From assembly GCF_004770045.1 (NCBI RefSeq), contig NZ_RQFO01000017.1, positions 682,001 through 746,000 on the forward strand: a stretch of DNA of 64,000 nucleotides. The letters run 5' to 3'. Position 1 is the stretch's first letter, and the number at the start of each line of letters is the position of its first letter. The DNA is from Leptospira montravelensis (GTDB lineage Bacteria > Spirochaetota > Leptospiria > Leptospirales > Leptospiraceae). The notes beneath the pieces are model-generated. The model saw only the letters and a program-made list of their open reading frames with translations. It was not told the DNA's origin and ran no database searches. Below, piece by piece: positions 1-9,300 of this stretch. Both the position numbers and the translations under genes were made by a program.

Positions 1-258
1 AAAATAACAAGAGAGAAAAGTAATCGTTTTTGGAGCACCGGGGCCCCAGGAAGGAAGCATCCAAACAAGTTCCAAAAATAGAACCAAAAAACCCGTGACA
101 TAGAGTGGGAAAAGTTCTGTCACCCAAAGAAAAGAAACAAGGAGAGCAATGGCCAAGTTGATCTCTTGAGGTCTTGTGAGACCAAGCCAATTCTGGTACC
201 AACCGAATAGGGCCGGAATTATGGTTAGACTTGAAAATAGAATACCGACTCGAATCAT
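1..258 (-). CDS. SLC13-type anion transporter, N-terminal part only (cut by window edge)
   Basis: The reverse strand is open from an ATG at 256-258 to base 1, giving 86 residues with no stop, so the gene continues outside the window. The visible part starts MIRVGILFSSLTIIPALF (membrane helix 1), followed by TRPQEINLAIALLVSFLWVT, ELFPLYVTGFLVL and a further hydrophobic stretch. The loop 'TRPQEINLAIALLVSFLW-TE-P' followed by helices matches the N-terminus of SLC13/DASS sodium-coupled dicarboxylate, sulfate or citrate symporters. The substrate cannot be told from this piece. It is divergent from the gpsA-plsB fusion gene at 366. Family call is moderate because only the first helices are visible. 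Confidence 0.6.
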   Translation of the reverse strand, partial: MIRVGILFSSLTIIPALFGWYQNWLGLTRPQEINLAIALLVSFLWVTELFPLYVTGFLVLFLELVWMLPSWGPGAPKTITFLSCYF

Positions 259-365
259 TGTGACTTGACGATTTACACTCTCCTGATACCTTTTCGATAG
301 ACTCGAATCGTTTCAAGCAAACAAAAAAAGTGAAATTTTCCTTCGATTCGTATTGTTAATTTTTT

Positions 366-2786
366 ATGCAAATAACCTATAACGACTTAAATCAAGCAGT
401 CCTTGGAAGCGGCCCAATGGGTATCATTATCGCTTCCGTTCTGGCACAGAAATTTGATCCTATCACTCTTTGGATTCCGGATAAAGAATTAGTAGAGGTT
501 CTAAAGAAACGTCGCCAAACAGAAATTATGGGGAAGACAATTGATCTTCCTGACCATATCGAGATTGTTTCCAGTTTGGATTCTTTTGGACGAGATGATT
601 GGGTTTTCCATATTGCCGTACCTTCCCGATCATTTTTGGACAGTGTGCATGCCCTATTAGAAGTTTTAGAACCAAACAACAGTTATGTTTTTTCCTTCTT
701 AACCAAAGGAATTTTGGATTCTAAAAATAGAAAAAAAACTGGCTTCATTACGTATTCGCAATATTTACAAAATTATTTAAAAGAAAGAAATTTTTCGAAT
801 TCATCAGTGGCTGTAGTCAATGGCCCATCCCTACTCGGGGAAATTTTGGATGAAAAATTTAGTTTTTTTAATATTGGATCTTACGAAAAAGAAACCTCTG
901 AATTTCTTGCTGAAGTCCTCTCTTCAAATTTTATCAATACATCAGTTACCGATGATGTTGTAGGTATGGAAATTGTTGGTGTTGCAAAAAATCCAATGGC
1001 CATTGCGAGTGGGATTGTTTCTCTTCTTCCTCGTTATGGTTCAAATTTATTGGGAGAAATTCTATCTGTAGGGTTTCAAGAAGTAAGAGACCTTGCTATG
1101 CGTTATGGTGCAAGACCAGATACGGTGATGGGAAGATCTGGACTTGCGGATTTTATCACAACTGCAACTAGTAATAAAAGTAGAAACCGTGGATTTGGAC
1201 AAAAAATTGTCGGTGAACTTTTGTCAGGTGGAGAAAAATTAAGTATCAAAGATAGAATTGAGATTTTCTTTGCACCCAGATCGTTTATCGAACGAGAATC
1301 AACTAAGTGGCATGATAACGTTGAAGGAACTTATGCACTTAGCATTCTCATTGAACTTGCCAATGAAATTCGTCTACCGTTTACTTTACACCGAACTTTA
1401 TTTGATGTTCTCACGAGAAAACAACCTCCAGATGCACTCGTTGATTTGATTTGCGGTAAAAAAACAGAATCAAAAAACATTCCGCTTGTGGTTCAAAAAA
1501 AAGTAGGACTCAACTTAACCTCAGGTATCGATTTTCAAAATTTACTTGTCGATAGAATTATAAAACACATCAGCAACGTTCCAGGTACTGTTGGTCGTGT
1601 AAAAAAACAATCTTCTGCCGTCATTGAATCTACGCAAAAAAGACTTACCAAAGCCATACGCAAAAAACAAAAGTTAGATGAGGTTAAATTTGCCTCAGAA
1701 CTCGAAATTTGGCAACGGTTCCAAAATTGCCAAAAAGACGAAGAAAACACCTTGGTAAAGGAACTCGTTAGATTCTATGTCACAGAAATTGCAGATAATT
1801 ATAGTCCAACGGTTAGGGAATCTGTTCTCAGGTTTGTGGCTCCCATTCGGCTTTTTTCTGGTGGTTTTCTAAAAGGTTCAATGATACCGCATGTTGGCGG
1901 GAAAACAGAAGTGGTAAAGGCACTTTCTTCAAAATATAATTTACTCTATGCTCCCACACATAGGTCTCACTTAGATTCAGTAGAAGTAGCTTATTCTTTA
2001 TTTCACTTAGGATTACCTGTTCCTCGTTATGCGGCAGGTATCAATTTGATGTCTAATCCTTTTTGGGAATGGATGTTAAAATCACTTGGTGCTTATGCTG
2101 TGGACCGCGAACGAACACGAAACAGTTTGTATTTGGAATGTCTAACTCTCTATTCACAAGTGATGTTAGAACAAGGAATTCCATCTCTCGTATACCCTGA
2201 AGGAACACGTTCGAGGACAGGAGGGATTGTTCCTGTCAAAACGGGTTTACTCACAACTGCTGTAAATGCATTCCGCAGTTCAGGAACTGAGATAGTCATC
2301 GTACCAATTTCTGTATCCTATGAAACTGTTCCGGAAGATAATCAGTTTTGTAATGTTCCAGAAGAGTTGGGTATGGCAGGTTTTCTTGCGAAACGTTCCA
2401 ATGTATATGTCGAGTTTTGTGATCCTATTCCTATCTCTGAATATGCACATACGGAAGATCCAACATTAGAACTTAGTTACCGCATCACCAAAGGTTGGAA
2501 ACAGTATCATAAAATTTTACCAAATCAAATTGTGGCAAAAATTTTGGTAGAGAATGATTTTTCAGTCGAAATATCACAAAGTAAAATGTTAGTCGAAGAT
2601 TTTATTTCCCGCCATAATGGGAATTATCTAATCAAAGATGCAGAAGAAGTTTGGGAAAAAGGTAAAAAGATTTTGGAAAAACGTAAGATGATTGAGGAAT
2701 CCAATCGAGTCGTACATTCCAAAAATGATGCATTACTTACTTATTATGCGAGTATGATTCCTGAAGATGAAGACAAAAAATACTAA
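366..2786 (+). CDS. Fused glycerol-3-phosphate dehydrogenase / glycerol-3-phosphate acyltransferase (GpsA-PlsB)
   Basis: An 806-residue protein with two enzymes in line. Residues ~9-345 are a GpsA-type NAD(P)-dependent G3P dehydrogenase: dinucleotide motif GSGPMG at 14-19, the NGPSLLGE segment, the catalytic-lysine segment GVAKN, and SGLADFITTATSNKSRNRGFG, which lines up with the GpsA active-site block. Residues ~440-760 are a PlsB-type acyltransferase: motif I HRSHLD (H532, D537), AAGINL, and motif III YPEGTRSRTGG (E612, G613), all closer to PlsB than to PlsC. Together they would turn DHAP into G3P and then lysophosphatidate on one chain. The linker (~350-430) is basic. GpsA is normally ~330 aa and stands alone. 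The start is the first ATG, with no clear Shine-Dalgarno and an AT-rich leader. Domain identities are seen in the sequence; channelling is inference. Confidence 0.88.
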   Translation: MQITYNDLNQAVLGSGPMGIIIASVLAQKFDPITLWIPDKELVEVLKKRRQTEIMGKTIDLPDHIEIVSSLDSFGRDDWVFHIAVPSRSFLDSVHALLEVLEPNNSYVFSFLTKGILDSKNRKKTGFITYSQYLQNYLKERNFSNSSVAVVNGPSLLGEILDEKFSFFNIGSYEKETSEFLAEVLSSNFINTSVTDDVVGMEIVGVAKNPMAIASGIVSLLPRYGSNLLGEILSVGFQEVRDLAMRYGARPDTVMGRSGLADFITTATSNKSRNRGFGQKIVGELLSGGEKLSIKDRIEIFFAPRSFIERESTKWHDNVEGTYALSILIELANEIRLPFTLHRTLFDVLTRKQPPDALVDLICGKKTESKNIPLVVQKKVGLNLTSGIDFQNLLVDRIIKHISNVPGTVGRVKKQSSAVIESTQKRLTKAIRKKQKLDEVKFASELEIWQRFQNCQKDEENTLVKELVRFYVTEIADNYSPTVRESVLRFVAPIRLFSGGFLKGSMIPHVGGKTEVVKALSSKYNLLYAPTHRSHLDSVEVAYSLFHLGLPVPRYAAGINLMSNPFWEWMLKSLGAYAVDRERTRNSLYLECLTLYSQVMLEQGIPSLVYPEGTRSRTGGIVPVKTGLLTTAVNAFRSSGTEIVIVPISVSYETVPEDNQFCNVPEELGMAGFLAKRSNVYVEFCDPIPISEYAHTEDPTLELSYRITKGWKQYHKILPNQIVAKILVENDFSVEISQSKMLVEDFISRHNGNYLIKDAEEVWEKGKKILEKRKMIEESNRVVHSKNDALLTYYASMIPEDEDKKY

Positions 2787-2828
2787 ACAGGAAAATACTT
2801 TAAATTAGAAAGATTTTTCTTTTACTAT

Positions 2829-3308
2829 TTATCCATTTTGAACGGGGAGTTTTCCCCGTTTGCGAATATAAACAGTCTTCTCTAATTTTGCAATCACCTC
2901 TCCTGCTACGTTCTTTACATCAGTAGTAAAAAGATAATCTCCTTTTTTCTTAACTTCGATTTCCTCTTTGATCCTTTGAATCTCTGAATCAGGTATTCGA
3001 AATTCGGCGATCACCTTACCCATACCTGGTTTAACAAAGATCATATTTCCAGCTTTGTCCCAAACAATATAATCAGGCCCTAATCTTTCTAAAAGAATTA
3101 ACATAAAAAAAGGATCACACATGGAATATAAGGAACCACCAAAATGAACTCCCACATAATTCTTGTTATAAAACCTTAAATTCATTTCTGATCGAAAATA
3201 GGAAAAGTCAGAAGCAATTTCTTTAATACGAATCCCTGCTCCCACATAAGGCGGGTAAAAGTTATATAACCAAATTTTGAATCTTTTTTTCCAAGATGTA
3301 TTTTTCAT
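2829..3308 (-). CDS. DUF4442 hotdog-fold thioesterase-like protein
   Basis: 159 residues. The central part (…YVGVHFGGSLYSMCDPFFMLILLERLG…) matches DUF4442/YiiD-C-like proteins, which have the hotdog fold of acyl-CoA thioesterases; a conserved H-F-G-x-x-Y-S-M-x-D segment sits near residues 55-65. The substrate is unknown. It overlaps the DMT transporter gene by one base and is probably co-transcribed with it. The last codons hold a GC-rich hairpin (arms AACGGGGA at 2841-2848 and TCCCCGTT at 2853-2860) that could end transcription arriving from the plus-strand gene at 366-2786. Confidence 0.7.
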   Translation of the reverse strand: MKNTSWKKRFKIWLYNFYPPYVGAGIRIKEIASDFSYFRSEMNLRFYNKNYVGVHFGGSLYSMCDPFFMLILLERLGPDYIVWDKAGNMIFVKPGMGKVIAEFRIPDSEIQRIKEEIEVKKKGDYLFTTDVKNVAGEVIAKLEKTVYIRKRGKLPVQNG

Positions 3309-4201
3309 TAAAGATTTGGTTCCTTTCTCTTTTGTTTCGAATTGATTAAATACACTGCCAGGATGGCTAAGGCTCCACCGATGATTACTGGAATTTGTAT
3401 CACTTCATTCAAAATCAAATAACTACTCAAATAGGCAGAGAGAGGGACAATAAAGATAAAACTACTCGCAATTTCAGAACCAAGTCGAGTAGCTGCATAA
3501 AAATAAACAGTGGTTCCAAAGGTAGTTGAGATCACAGTTAAATAAAAGATGGAAGCCCAGAAGGGAAACCCTTCGTCCCATACTTTCCAAAAACTTGGAT
3601 CGTTAAAACAAAATAAAAATTCAATGATAGAACCCACAGCATAAACGTAAAAACTATACGTCACCGGTGACATTGATTTTCCAGTAGATTGGCTATTCAG
3701 AGAAAGTGTTGCCCAAACAAAAGAACATAATAAAAAGAATAAGTTTCCGGATAACAATAAATAATCGATACTTATCTTCCATACTTGTAAGATAACAAGC
3801 CCACCAATAAATCCGAAAAATAATCCAATTACTTGACGTTTCGAAATTCGTTTCTTTTGTACTAACACAACAATGAAAAAAGTAACAATAGGGTTGAGAG
3901 TAGTAACAAGGACTCCTCCTGCGCCTGGAAGTCCATTTTTTAAACCCATAAAAAAGAACTGGTTGTAAAAGGTATAAATGATACCGCCAACAAGAACATT
4001 CCAATAATCCTTTCCTGTTTTGAGTTTAAAGGGAATTTTCATCACAACAAGGAGAGGAATCACAGAAAGAAAAGTGGCAAGAAATCGCCAAAATACCAAC
4101 ACAGAAACAGGAACCGTTCCTGCGATCATTTTACCGATGGGCCAAGAGATACCCCAAGAGACCATTGCAAGAATCAGTAAGAGTAAAAATTTTAGATTCA
4201 A
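3308..4201 (-). CDS. DMT-family (EamA) transporter
   Basis: 297 residues with about ten hydrophobic helices in two repeats, beginning MNLKFLLLLILAMVSWGISW and including the WGxxW-P and VLVFWRFLATFLSV motifs of the drug/metabolite transporter superfamily with EamA domains. The C-terminus is short and basic (NSKQKRKEPNL). The substrate is not predictable; relatives export amino acids or metabolites. It overlaps the AEC transporter gene by four bases and the DUF4442 gene by one, so the three are probably one transcript. Confidence 0.85.
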   Translation of the reverse strand: MNLKFLLLLILAMVSWGISWPIGKMIAGTVPVSVLVFWRFLATFLSVIPLLVVMKIPFKLKTGKDYWNVLVGGIIYTFYNQFFFMGLKNGLPGAGGVLVTTLNPIVTFFIVVLVQKKRISKRQVIGLFFGFIGGLVILQVWKISIDYLLLSGNLFFLLCSFVWATLSLNSQSTGKSMSPVTYSFYVYAVGSIIEFLFCFNDPSFWKVWDEGFPFWASIFYLTVISTTFGTTVYFYAATRLGSEIASSFIFIVPLSAYLSSYLILNEVIQIPVIIGGALAILAVYLINSKQKRKEPNL

Positions 4202-5106
4202 ATGTAGTTTCCTTTCAACAAAAAGTTGAGAACATATGTGGTGCCAAAGGAAATAGGGATTCCAATTCCCAACATAAGGCTTGCTAAATGGGGAGAAATA
4301 TTTTTTTCAATTGTGATCACTGTAGAAGTGACCATTGGAGCCATTGCCGATTCCAAAACAATGGTTTGGAAAAGCAAAGAATCCTCTTTTAATGGAGAAT
4401 AAATCCAATACACAATGATTGGTGCAAGGATGAGTTTAAACCCAAGTCCTAAAGCCAATACCTTACCATGACCTGCAATGGTCCGCATATCCAACATAAA
4501 ACCTACGGAAACCAAAGCCAGAGGCGTCAAAGTGTCACCTAACCGAAGTAAAACAAGCTTAAACGCATCTGGATAAGAAAATTGCCTGGTGAGAATAGCA
4601 AAAAACAAAGCATAGATAGGAGCAAATCCTAATACTCTTTTCACAAGAGTGATTAAGTCCCATTTTCCATCCATAGCAATCGAAGCCAAAATGATTCCAG
4701 GAAAACTGAGAACCATAAAGGTTCCCAATTGGTCTGCTAAAATTCCGTAACCTAAAGATTCTTTACCTAAATATGTTTCGAGTAATGGAAAACCCACAAA
4801 GGATGTATTTCCAAGGCCTGCAGTTAACACCAAACAGACGGCAGTATGGAACTTTAAAAACTTTAGTTTGTACAATCCAAGAAAAAATACAGTAGCAAAT
4901 CCGAAGACCACCCAAGGCATAGAAGAAGGCAGTAGAGAAGTAACATCTACTTTTAATTCATGGACATGGTACAAAACAAGAGAAGGTAAAGAAATAAATA
5001 GGATAAACCCGTTTAAAACCTTGGGAGTGGATTCAGGAAACTGAGGTAATCTTCGAAAAAATAACCCCAGTCCAAAACATATTCCTAAAAGTAAAAAATT
5101 TTCCAT
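4198..5106 (-). CDS. AEC-family (auxin efflux carrier-like) permease
   Basis: 302 residues, two blocks of hydrophobic helices around a hydrophilic centre. The C-terminal part contains ESAMAPMVTSTVITIE, the alanine/proline-rich segment typical of AEC/BASS-fold permeases (malonate, malate or auxin-like transporters), and the N-terminal part contains GLGNTSFVGFPLLETYLG, matching the conserved N-x-x-F-x-G-x-P block. The cargo is unknown. Four-base ATGA-type overlap with the following DMT gene; five bases separate it from the acyl-CoA dehydrogenase gene upstream. Confidence 0.82.
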   Translation of the reverse strand: MENFLLLGICFGLGLFFRRLPQFPESTPKVLNGFILFISLPSLVLYHVHELKVDVTSLLPSSMPWVVFGFATVFFLGLYKLKFLKFHTAVCLVLTAGLGNTSFVGFPLLETYLGKESLGYGILADQLGTFMVLSFPGIILASIAMDGKWDLITLVKRVLGFAPIYALFFAILTRQFSYPDAFKLVLLRLGDTLTPLALVSVGFMLDMRTIAGHGKVLALGLGFKLILAPIIVYWIYSPLKEDSLLFQTIVLESAMAPMVTSTVITIEKNISPHLASLMLGIGIPISFGTTYVLNFLLKGNYI

Positions 5107-5111
5107 ACTGA

Positions 5112-6827
5112 TTAAAAAGAAATAAAAGTCTCAATGGCTTTGGGATCAAAGAAGACACCATCTTTTTGTCTCGGAGCTTCCAACCCATCTCTTACCATCT
5201 CTGCATAACCATTGACAAAATATAAATACTTTGTCTGTAACTTGTTTGCGATGTCGTAAACTGCTTGTTCTAAAAACTCAGCTAGTAAAAAAACTTGATA
5301 GGTTACATCAGAGATATAAATGCGATTCATATCTTTCCAATCTTTTGACTCGTTTTTAATACAATTTTCTAATTCCTTACGTTTGGTTTGGAATACTTCG
5401 AATGCATTCTTAAGTTCTGGATGGTTCAAAGCAGACTTTGTTAATTCATCTAACAAAGATTGGAACGCAGTATAAACCTTTGGTTTTTGTAAAGCATGCA
5501 AACAATGATCTGTAATGATAAGATGGGTTCCTTCCCAAGTTTCATTGATGATGGAATCATTATGCAAACGAGGTAGAGGAGAAAAATCTCCAATGATTCC
5601 ATTTCCTCCTAAAGTTAATATTGCTTTTTGTGTGATATAACTTGCTTGGGAAGATGATTTATATTTCATCAAAGGAACTGTGATCTCGGCTGCATCATGA
5701 TCTTTTTCTGCTAAACTGACGGAGCGAAAATTCGCAAAACAATTGCCAGTTTGTAGAATTTGCATTTCTGCCAATGTCTTTGCAAAAGAAGGAAACTCTA
5801 AAATCTTTTTTCCGTATGCTGTTCTAAACTTTGCATATTCAGATGCTTCCATCACTGACCTTCTTGCGTTTCCACTAGACCCAAGACCTACGTGCAAACG
5901 AGAAGTTTTGATGATGTAACGAATCAGGTTCACAAGCCCATGACCTGGGCGACCAAACTCTTCGGCTTCTACCTTGTCATAAATTATTTCTACAGTGAGT
6001 TTTCCGCGAGATCCTATGATATCTTTTTTCCGTAGGATATGGTGGCCATTCAGTTCCCCGTTTTCTTTAATCCTGGGAACAAGAAACATACCAACTGTGT
6101 TGGTTCCTTCCATCTTTGCCGTTGTGACCCAAAGGTCTCCTGGGTTGGAACAAAACCATTTTTCACCGGTTAACTCCCATTTGCCGTTAGGAAGTTTTTT
6201 GGCAATGGTTCTATTGGCGGAAACATTACTTCCACCTACTCTTTCTGTAACATATTGTCCTGCCATAAAATGAGAAGGACTTCCCTTTCCTGCAACAAGT
6301 GGAAGATATTTTTTCTTTTGTTCTTCTGTTCCTATTTTTTTGAGTGCTAATATGATTCCATCAGTCATAGCTAAGGGACAAGCCACACCACCTTCCCCGT
6401 TCATATTCATTAAATAAGTTAGCGCATAGCGATGAATATGCGGGAATTCATATTTCCAATCAGGATGGAAGTCTAAATTGACGACTCCATGATCATAAGA
6501 AATTTTTCGCGCCAATTTTTGTTCTTCTGAATATTTTATAAAATCGATTCTTTTTCCCGTTCTGTCGAACTTAACAACCTCGCCATATTTTCCTTCTTTA
6601 TGGCACTCTTCTGTAAGTTCATCCAAAACCCCACCCACAAGTTCGCCGTATTTTCGAATATGTTCTTCCATTGTTTTTTTATGGTCTGGGGTAAAATTCT
6701 CTGTGTATCGGTGAACCATTCGTTGTAAGGCGGGATCCATATCATAAAAGTTCTTTCCTCGAACTCCCTTGTATTCGGAAATATCGAATGGCTGCAAAGA
6801 TGGATGTTCTGAAATATGGTGGTTCAT
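5112..6827 (-). CDS. Acyl-CoA dehydrogenase family protein
   Basis: 571 residues. The N-terminal half has the helical domain and GGVACPLAMTDGIILAL; the middle has the FAD/substrate segment MAGQYVTERVGGSNV and LTGEKWFCSNPGDLWVTTAK (the usual TGxKWFxSN loop); then GLGSSGNARRSVMEASEYAK, and GGNGIIGDFSPLPRLHND followed by NETWEGTH with E432 at the position of the catalytic base of ACADs. A C-terminal helical extension of about 120 residues makes it longer than MCAD-type enzymes (~390 aa), like AidB and some FadE-type proteins. It would oxidise an acyl-CoA at C2-C3 using FAD and pass electrons to ETF. First gene of a minus-strand run with two transporters and the DUF4442 protein. Chain-length specificity is not visible. 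Confidence 0.88.
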   Translation of the reverse strand: MNHHISEHPSLQPFDISEYKGVRGKNFYDMDPALQRMVHRYTENFTPDHKKTMEEHIRKYGELVGGVLDELTEECHKEGKYGEVVKFDRTGKRIDFIKYSEEQKLARKISYDHGVVNLDFHPDWKYEFPHIHRYALTYLMNMNGEGGVACPLAMTDGIILALKKIGTEEQKKKYLPLVAGKGSPSHFMAGQYVTERVGGSNVSANRTIAKKLPNGKWELTGEKWFCSNPGDLWVTTAKMEGTNTVGMFLVPRIKENGELNGHHILRKKDIIGSRGKLTVEIIYDKVEAEEFGRPGHGLVNLIRYIIKTSRLHVGLGSSGNARRSVMEASEYAKFRTAYGKKILEFPSFAKTLAEMQILQTGNCFANFRSVSLAEKDHDAAEITVPLMKYKSSSQASYITQKAILTLGGNGIIGDFSPLPRLHNDSIINETWEGTHLIITDHCLHALQKPKVYTAFQSLLDELTKSALNHPELKNAFEVFQTKRKELENCIKNESKDWKDMNRIYISDVTYQVFLLAEFLEQAVYDIANKLQTKYLYFVNGYAEMVRDGLEAPRQKDGVFFDPKAIETFISF

Positions 6828-6908
6828 TCTTCCAGTTCAAAAAAAGGAATAGGATTCACTAGCAAAAAAGTCGCCCCGGTTTGAAATTGGTTCTAGAGTC
6901 GATTCTGT

Positions 6909-7781
6909 ATGGTTCAAAGAGTAGAAGCAAAAAAATCCAAACAAATTTTGCATGATGTGATCTTCGAGTTGCAGAACGTTTCTGAGTCCATGTTGTGGTT
7001 TTTGTCCTACGACCGCCTTTCTGAACTTTTAGAAATCAGAAAGGAAGAATGCCTTCGCAAAGTATACCAATTCAAATCCGCAAAACCTCAAATGACTCTA
7101 TCAGGCGGATTCCACGAAGTAGACGGAGACCTCCTTATCGATTTTCTCTCATGGAGTTTGGAATTGGATGAAGTGGCAGAAGAATTTCTGAAAGGGGGAA
7201 TTTTTTTTAGTGAACGTCCGTTATATGAACTTCGTGAATCCTATAAAACTCTCATTCAAAAAACAATTGCCAATCATAAATTAGATAAGGAACTATTATT
7301 ACTTTTAACCGCAGCTACTGTCGATTATGATGATGCCGTAGATTCCTACCTGATGGATAAATTTGAAATCGATTTTTTTGTCAGACGTTCTATCCATCAA
7401 TTTTTAGAAAAATTCGAAATCCATCCTGAATATGGAGCCGAAGAATTTTTATACGAATATTTAAAAAGTCTAATCCCCACAAAAATTCTTAACTTTCGAG
7501 ACATCACTCGTGAATTTAGAGATAGAACCTATTACGAGTTATATGGCAGATTCAGAGAAACAAAAAAGAAAAAGAAGAAAGTTGCAAAAACGGTTTCTAC
7601 CGAACTCAAGGATCTATTGGCTTTTTTTGATTTAGAACCTGGTGCTTCCATTACCGATGTTAAAAAGAAATTCAAAGAACTCTTAAAAAAATATCACCCC
7701 GATATCAATAAAAAAGGAGAAGAGATGACCAAACGAATCATATTAAAATACAATCGATTGGTGGAACTGATAGGAAATTAA
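6909..7781 (+). CDS. C-terminal J-domain protein
   Basis: 290 residues. Residues ~1-215 are charged and helical with no motif I recognise; a lysine-rich stretch (KKKKKKVAK) separates them from a J domain at the very C-terminus (~230-290), with helix II KKKFKELLKKY and the signature HPD at H263-P264-D265. The HPD loop stimulates the ATPase of a DnaK-type Hsp70. Most DnaJ proteins carry the J domain at the N-terminus with Gly/Phe and zinc regions; neither is present, so this is a class III co-chaperone recruiting Hsp70 to whatever the N-terminal domain binds. Divergent from the acyl-CoA dehydrogenase gene. Confidence 0.85.
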   Translation: MVQRVEAKKSKQILHDVIFELQNVSESMLWFLSYDRLSELLEIRKEECLRKVYQFKSAKPQMTLSGGFHEVDGDLLIDFLSWSLELDEVAEEFLKGGIFFSERPLYELRESYKTLIQKTIANHKLDKELLLLLTAATVDYDDAVDSYLMDKFEIDFFVRRSIHQFLEKFEIHPEYGAEEFLYEYLKSLIPTKILNFRDITREFRDRTYYELYGRFRETKKKKKKVAKTVSTELKDLLAFFDLEPGASITDVKKKFKELLKKYHPDINKKGEEMTKRIILKYNRLVELIGN

Positions 7782-7829
7782 AGATAATATAACTGAGATT
7801 AAGAATAATAACACCTATCTATCTTCCAA

Positions 7830-8375
7830 TCATTTCAACCCAATCTCAAACTGATATTTAACACGAATCTCATCTTTTGCCTTCATAAAAAGTAAAGATG
7901 GATTTTCTAATTCATATTCGGAAAATTTAACCAAAACAAATCCTTCTACCTGAATGGATTTGGAGTTCTCCTCTTTTAACATAGCATCTGAAACAAAATC
8001 TTTAGTATTACCGTGAATGGTTAATTTACCTTTCACTATGTAAGTTTGTTCCTTTCCTGGTTGCACTGATTCAATTTTTACAATGATATTTGGCGTATCA
8101 GGATATCCCAAAATTTCCTGAATATGGGAGTCTCGATTTGCATCACCAGATGAAATCTTCAATAGAGGGATTTTGATTTCAAAAGGAGATTTTAAACTAT
8201 ACTCTTTTCCCGAAATTTGGATGTTAGGTTGGTCCATTTGAATTTCATTACAAACACCCGTTACATTTTTTGTAGTATGTTCTACATAAAATTCAATTTT
8301 CTTTTTTGTCACTTCCGCTGCAAAAATATTGATTCCGAAGAATAATACCGCAATACAAATTAATAACTTTTTCAT
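7830..8375 (-). CDS. YceI-like periplasmic lipid-binding protein
   Basis: 181 residues with a signal peptide (MKKLLICIAVLFFGINIFAA). The mature part has the YceI pattern: EFYVEHTTKNVTG near the N-terminus, alternating beta strands, the central 'I-LGYPDTPNIIVKIESV' segment (family: MLDxxxyPxixF), and KGKLTIHGNTKDF (family: G-LTIHGxTKxV). YceI proteins are beta-barrels that bind polyprenoid or isoprenoid-quinone-like lipids in the periplasm. It follows the His-rich membrane protein by 32 bases and is probably its operon partner. A second, unrelated-looking YceI gene lies at 21462-22067. Confidence 0.8.
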   Translation of the reverse strand: MKKLLICIAVLFFGINIFAAEVTKKKIEFYVEHTTKNVTGVCNEIQMDQPNIQISGKEYSLKSPFEIKIPLLKISSGDANRDSHIQEILGYPDTPNIIVKIESVQPGKEQTYIVKGKLTIHGNTKDFVSDAMLKEENSKSIQVEGFVLVKFSEYELENPSLLFMKAKDEIRVKYQFEIGLK

Positions 8376-8407
8376 AGAACTTAATCTTTCCTTAACTAAA
8401 CTTTACT

Positions 8408-9136
8408 TCAAAATGTAATGACAAGTAATGCAATCGACATAGCACCAAATCCGGTCCAACCCACTTGCTCCATTTGGTGAGCTGCTCTAGGACCTTCTTT
8501 TTCAATACGTGCACCTAACCCTGGTAACAAAAGCATGGATGCTAAATGTATGGGGATCATAGCTTTATGAGCAAAAATAGGACTGTAAATTTTGGGTCCA
8601 TCATCTTCATTCTCTGATTCAGATTCGATTTTAGAGGGAGAAAAAAAAGCAAGGCTCGCTGTAATGGCATACATTCCAAAAGTAGCCATCGCTAAATTTT
8701 TATGCATGGCAGCGGAGTGTTTAGTTTCCCATTCCTCATTTGCCTTTAATGCTAAATACAATCCTGCGTTGTTTGTTGGATCCTTTAAAAGAAAATAATC
8801 GGCTGCAATGCTATGTCGGTTTAAGGGACTCATCGCAACCAAATACATTGGATCATTCACTGCATACTGTGGATTAGTGAGTAAAAGAGTTTGTGCAAAC
8901 TGATCTGATTTTCTATATAAAGTTTCAGATGCTTTATCGCCTTCTAAGTTTGTGGCAAGCCAAAGTGCTAATGTGGTTAACCCGGCCAATTGGTGCCATT
9001 CCAAGAGATTTCTTCTTTTTTTCAGTGATTCTTTGGTGACCTGGTGTTTGTTGTTTTGTTGTGGGAAGGGAATCGATTGAGCGTTTACTATAGAAAAGGA
9101 AAGAAAAACAAGAAACAAAACAATTTGTTTTTTCAT
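8408..9136 (-). CDS. Membrane protein with conserved-looking histidines, possible b-type heme protein
   Basis: 242 residues, signal peptide (cut after VNAQ), then about four hydrophobic segments: ~49-65, ~145-165, ~190-207 and ~228-242. Histidines sit at helix ends: H48 (EWHQLAG), H140 and H145 (KHSAAMHKN), H190 and H197 (FAHKAMIPIHLAS), H220. A four-helix layout with paired histidines is what membrane cytochromes b such as b561 show, and YceI genes in other bacteria are often next to cytochrome b561 genes, so a heme- or quinone-linked role with the adjacent YceI protein is plausible inference. I do not recognise a named family. An acidic loop (ESESENEDDG) lies around 171-180. Confidence 0.55.
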   Translation of the reverse strand: MKKQIVLFLVFLSFSIVNAQSIPFPQQNNKHQVTKESLKKRRNLLEWHQLAGLTTLALWLATNLEGDKASETLYRKSDQFAQTLLLTNPQYAVNDPMYLVAMSPLNRHSIAADYFLLKDPTNNAGLYLALKANEEWETKHSAAMHKNLAMATFGMYAITASLAFFSPSKIESESENEDDGPKIYSPIFAHKAMIPIHLASMLLLPGLGARIEKEGPRAAHQMEQVGWTGFGAMSIALLVITF

Positions 9137-9300
9137 ATGAAATAGGATAACTCAAAAAATATCAATGTAAATAGATGATCCAATTTTTTTGATCATAAAA
9201 TATAGCAGAAAAATTTATAAATTGTCTCGATTAAAAACGTCGAACCCTAAAAAAATACTTCTACCAGTCAGAACCTTAGAATGAATCAAAATGGATAACG

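Noticed and set aside
9175..9196. ATGATC/GATCAT inverted repeat as an operator
   Set aside because: Six-base arms in AT-rich DNA around a T-run; too weak to support.
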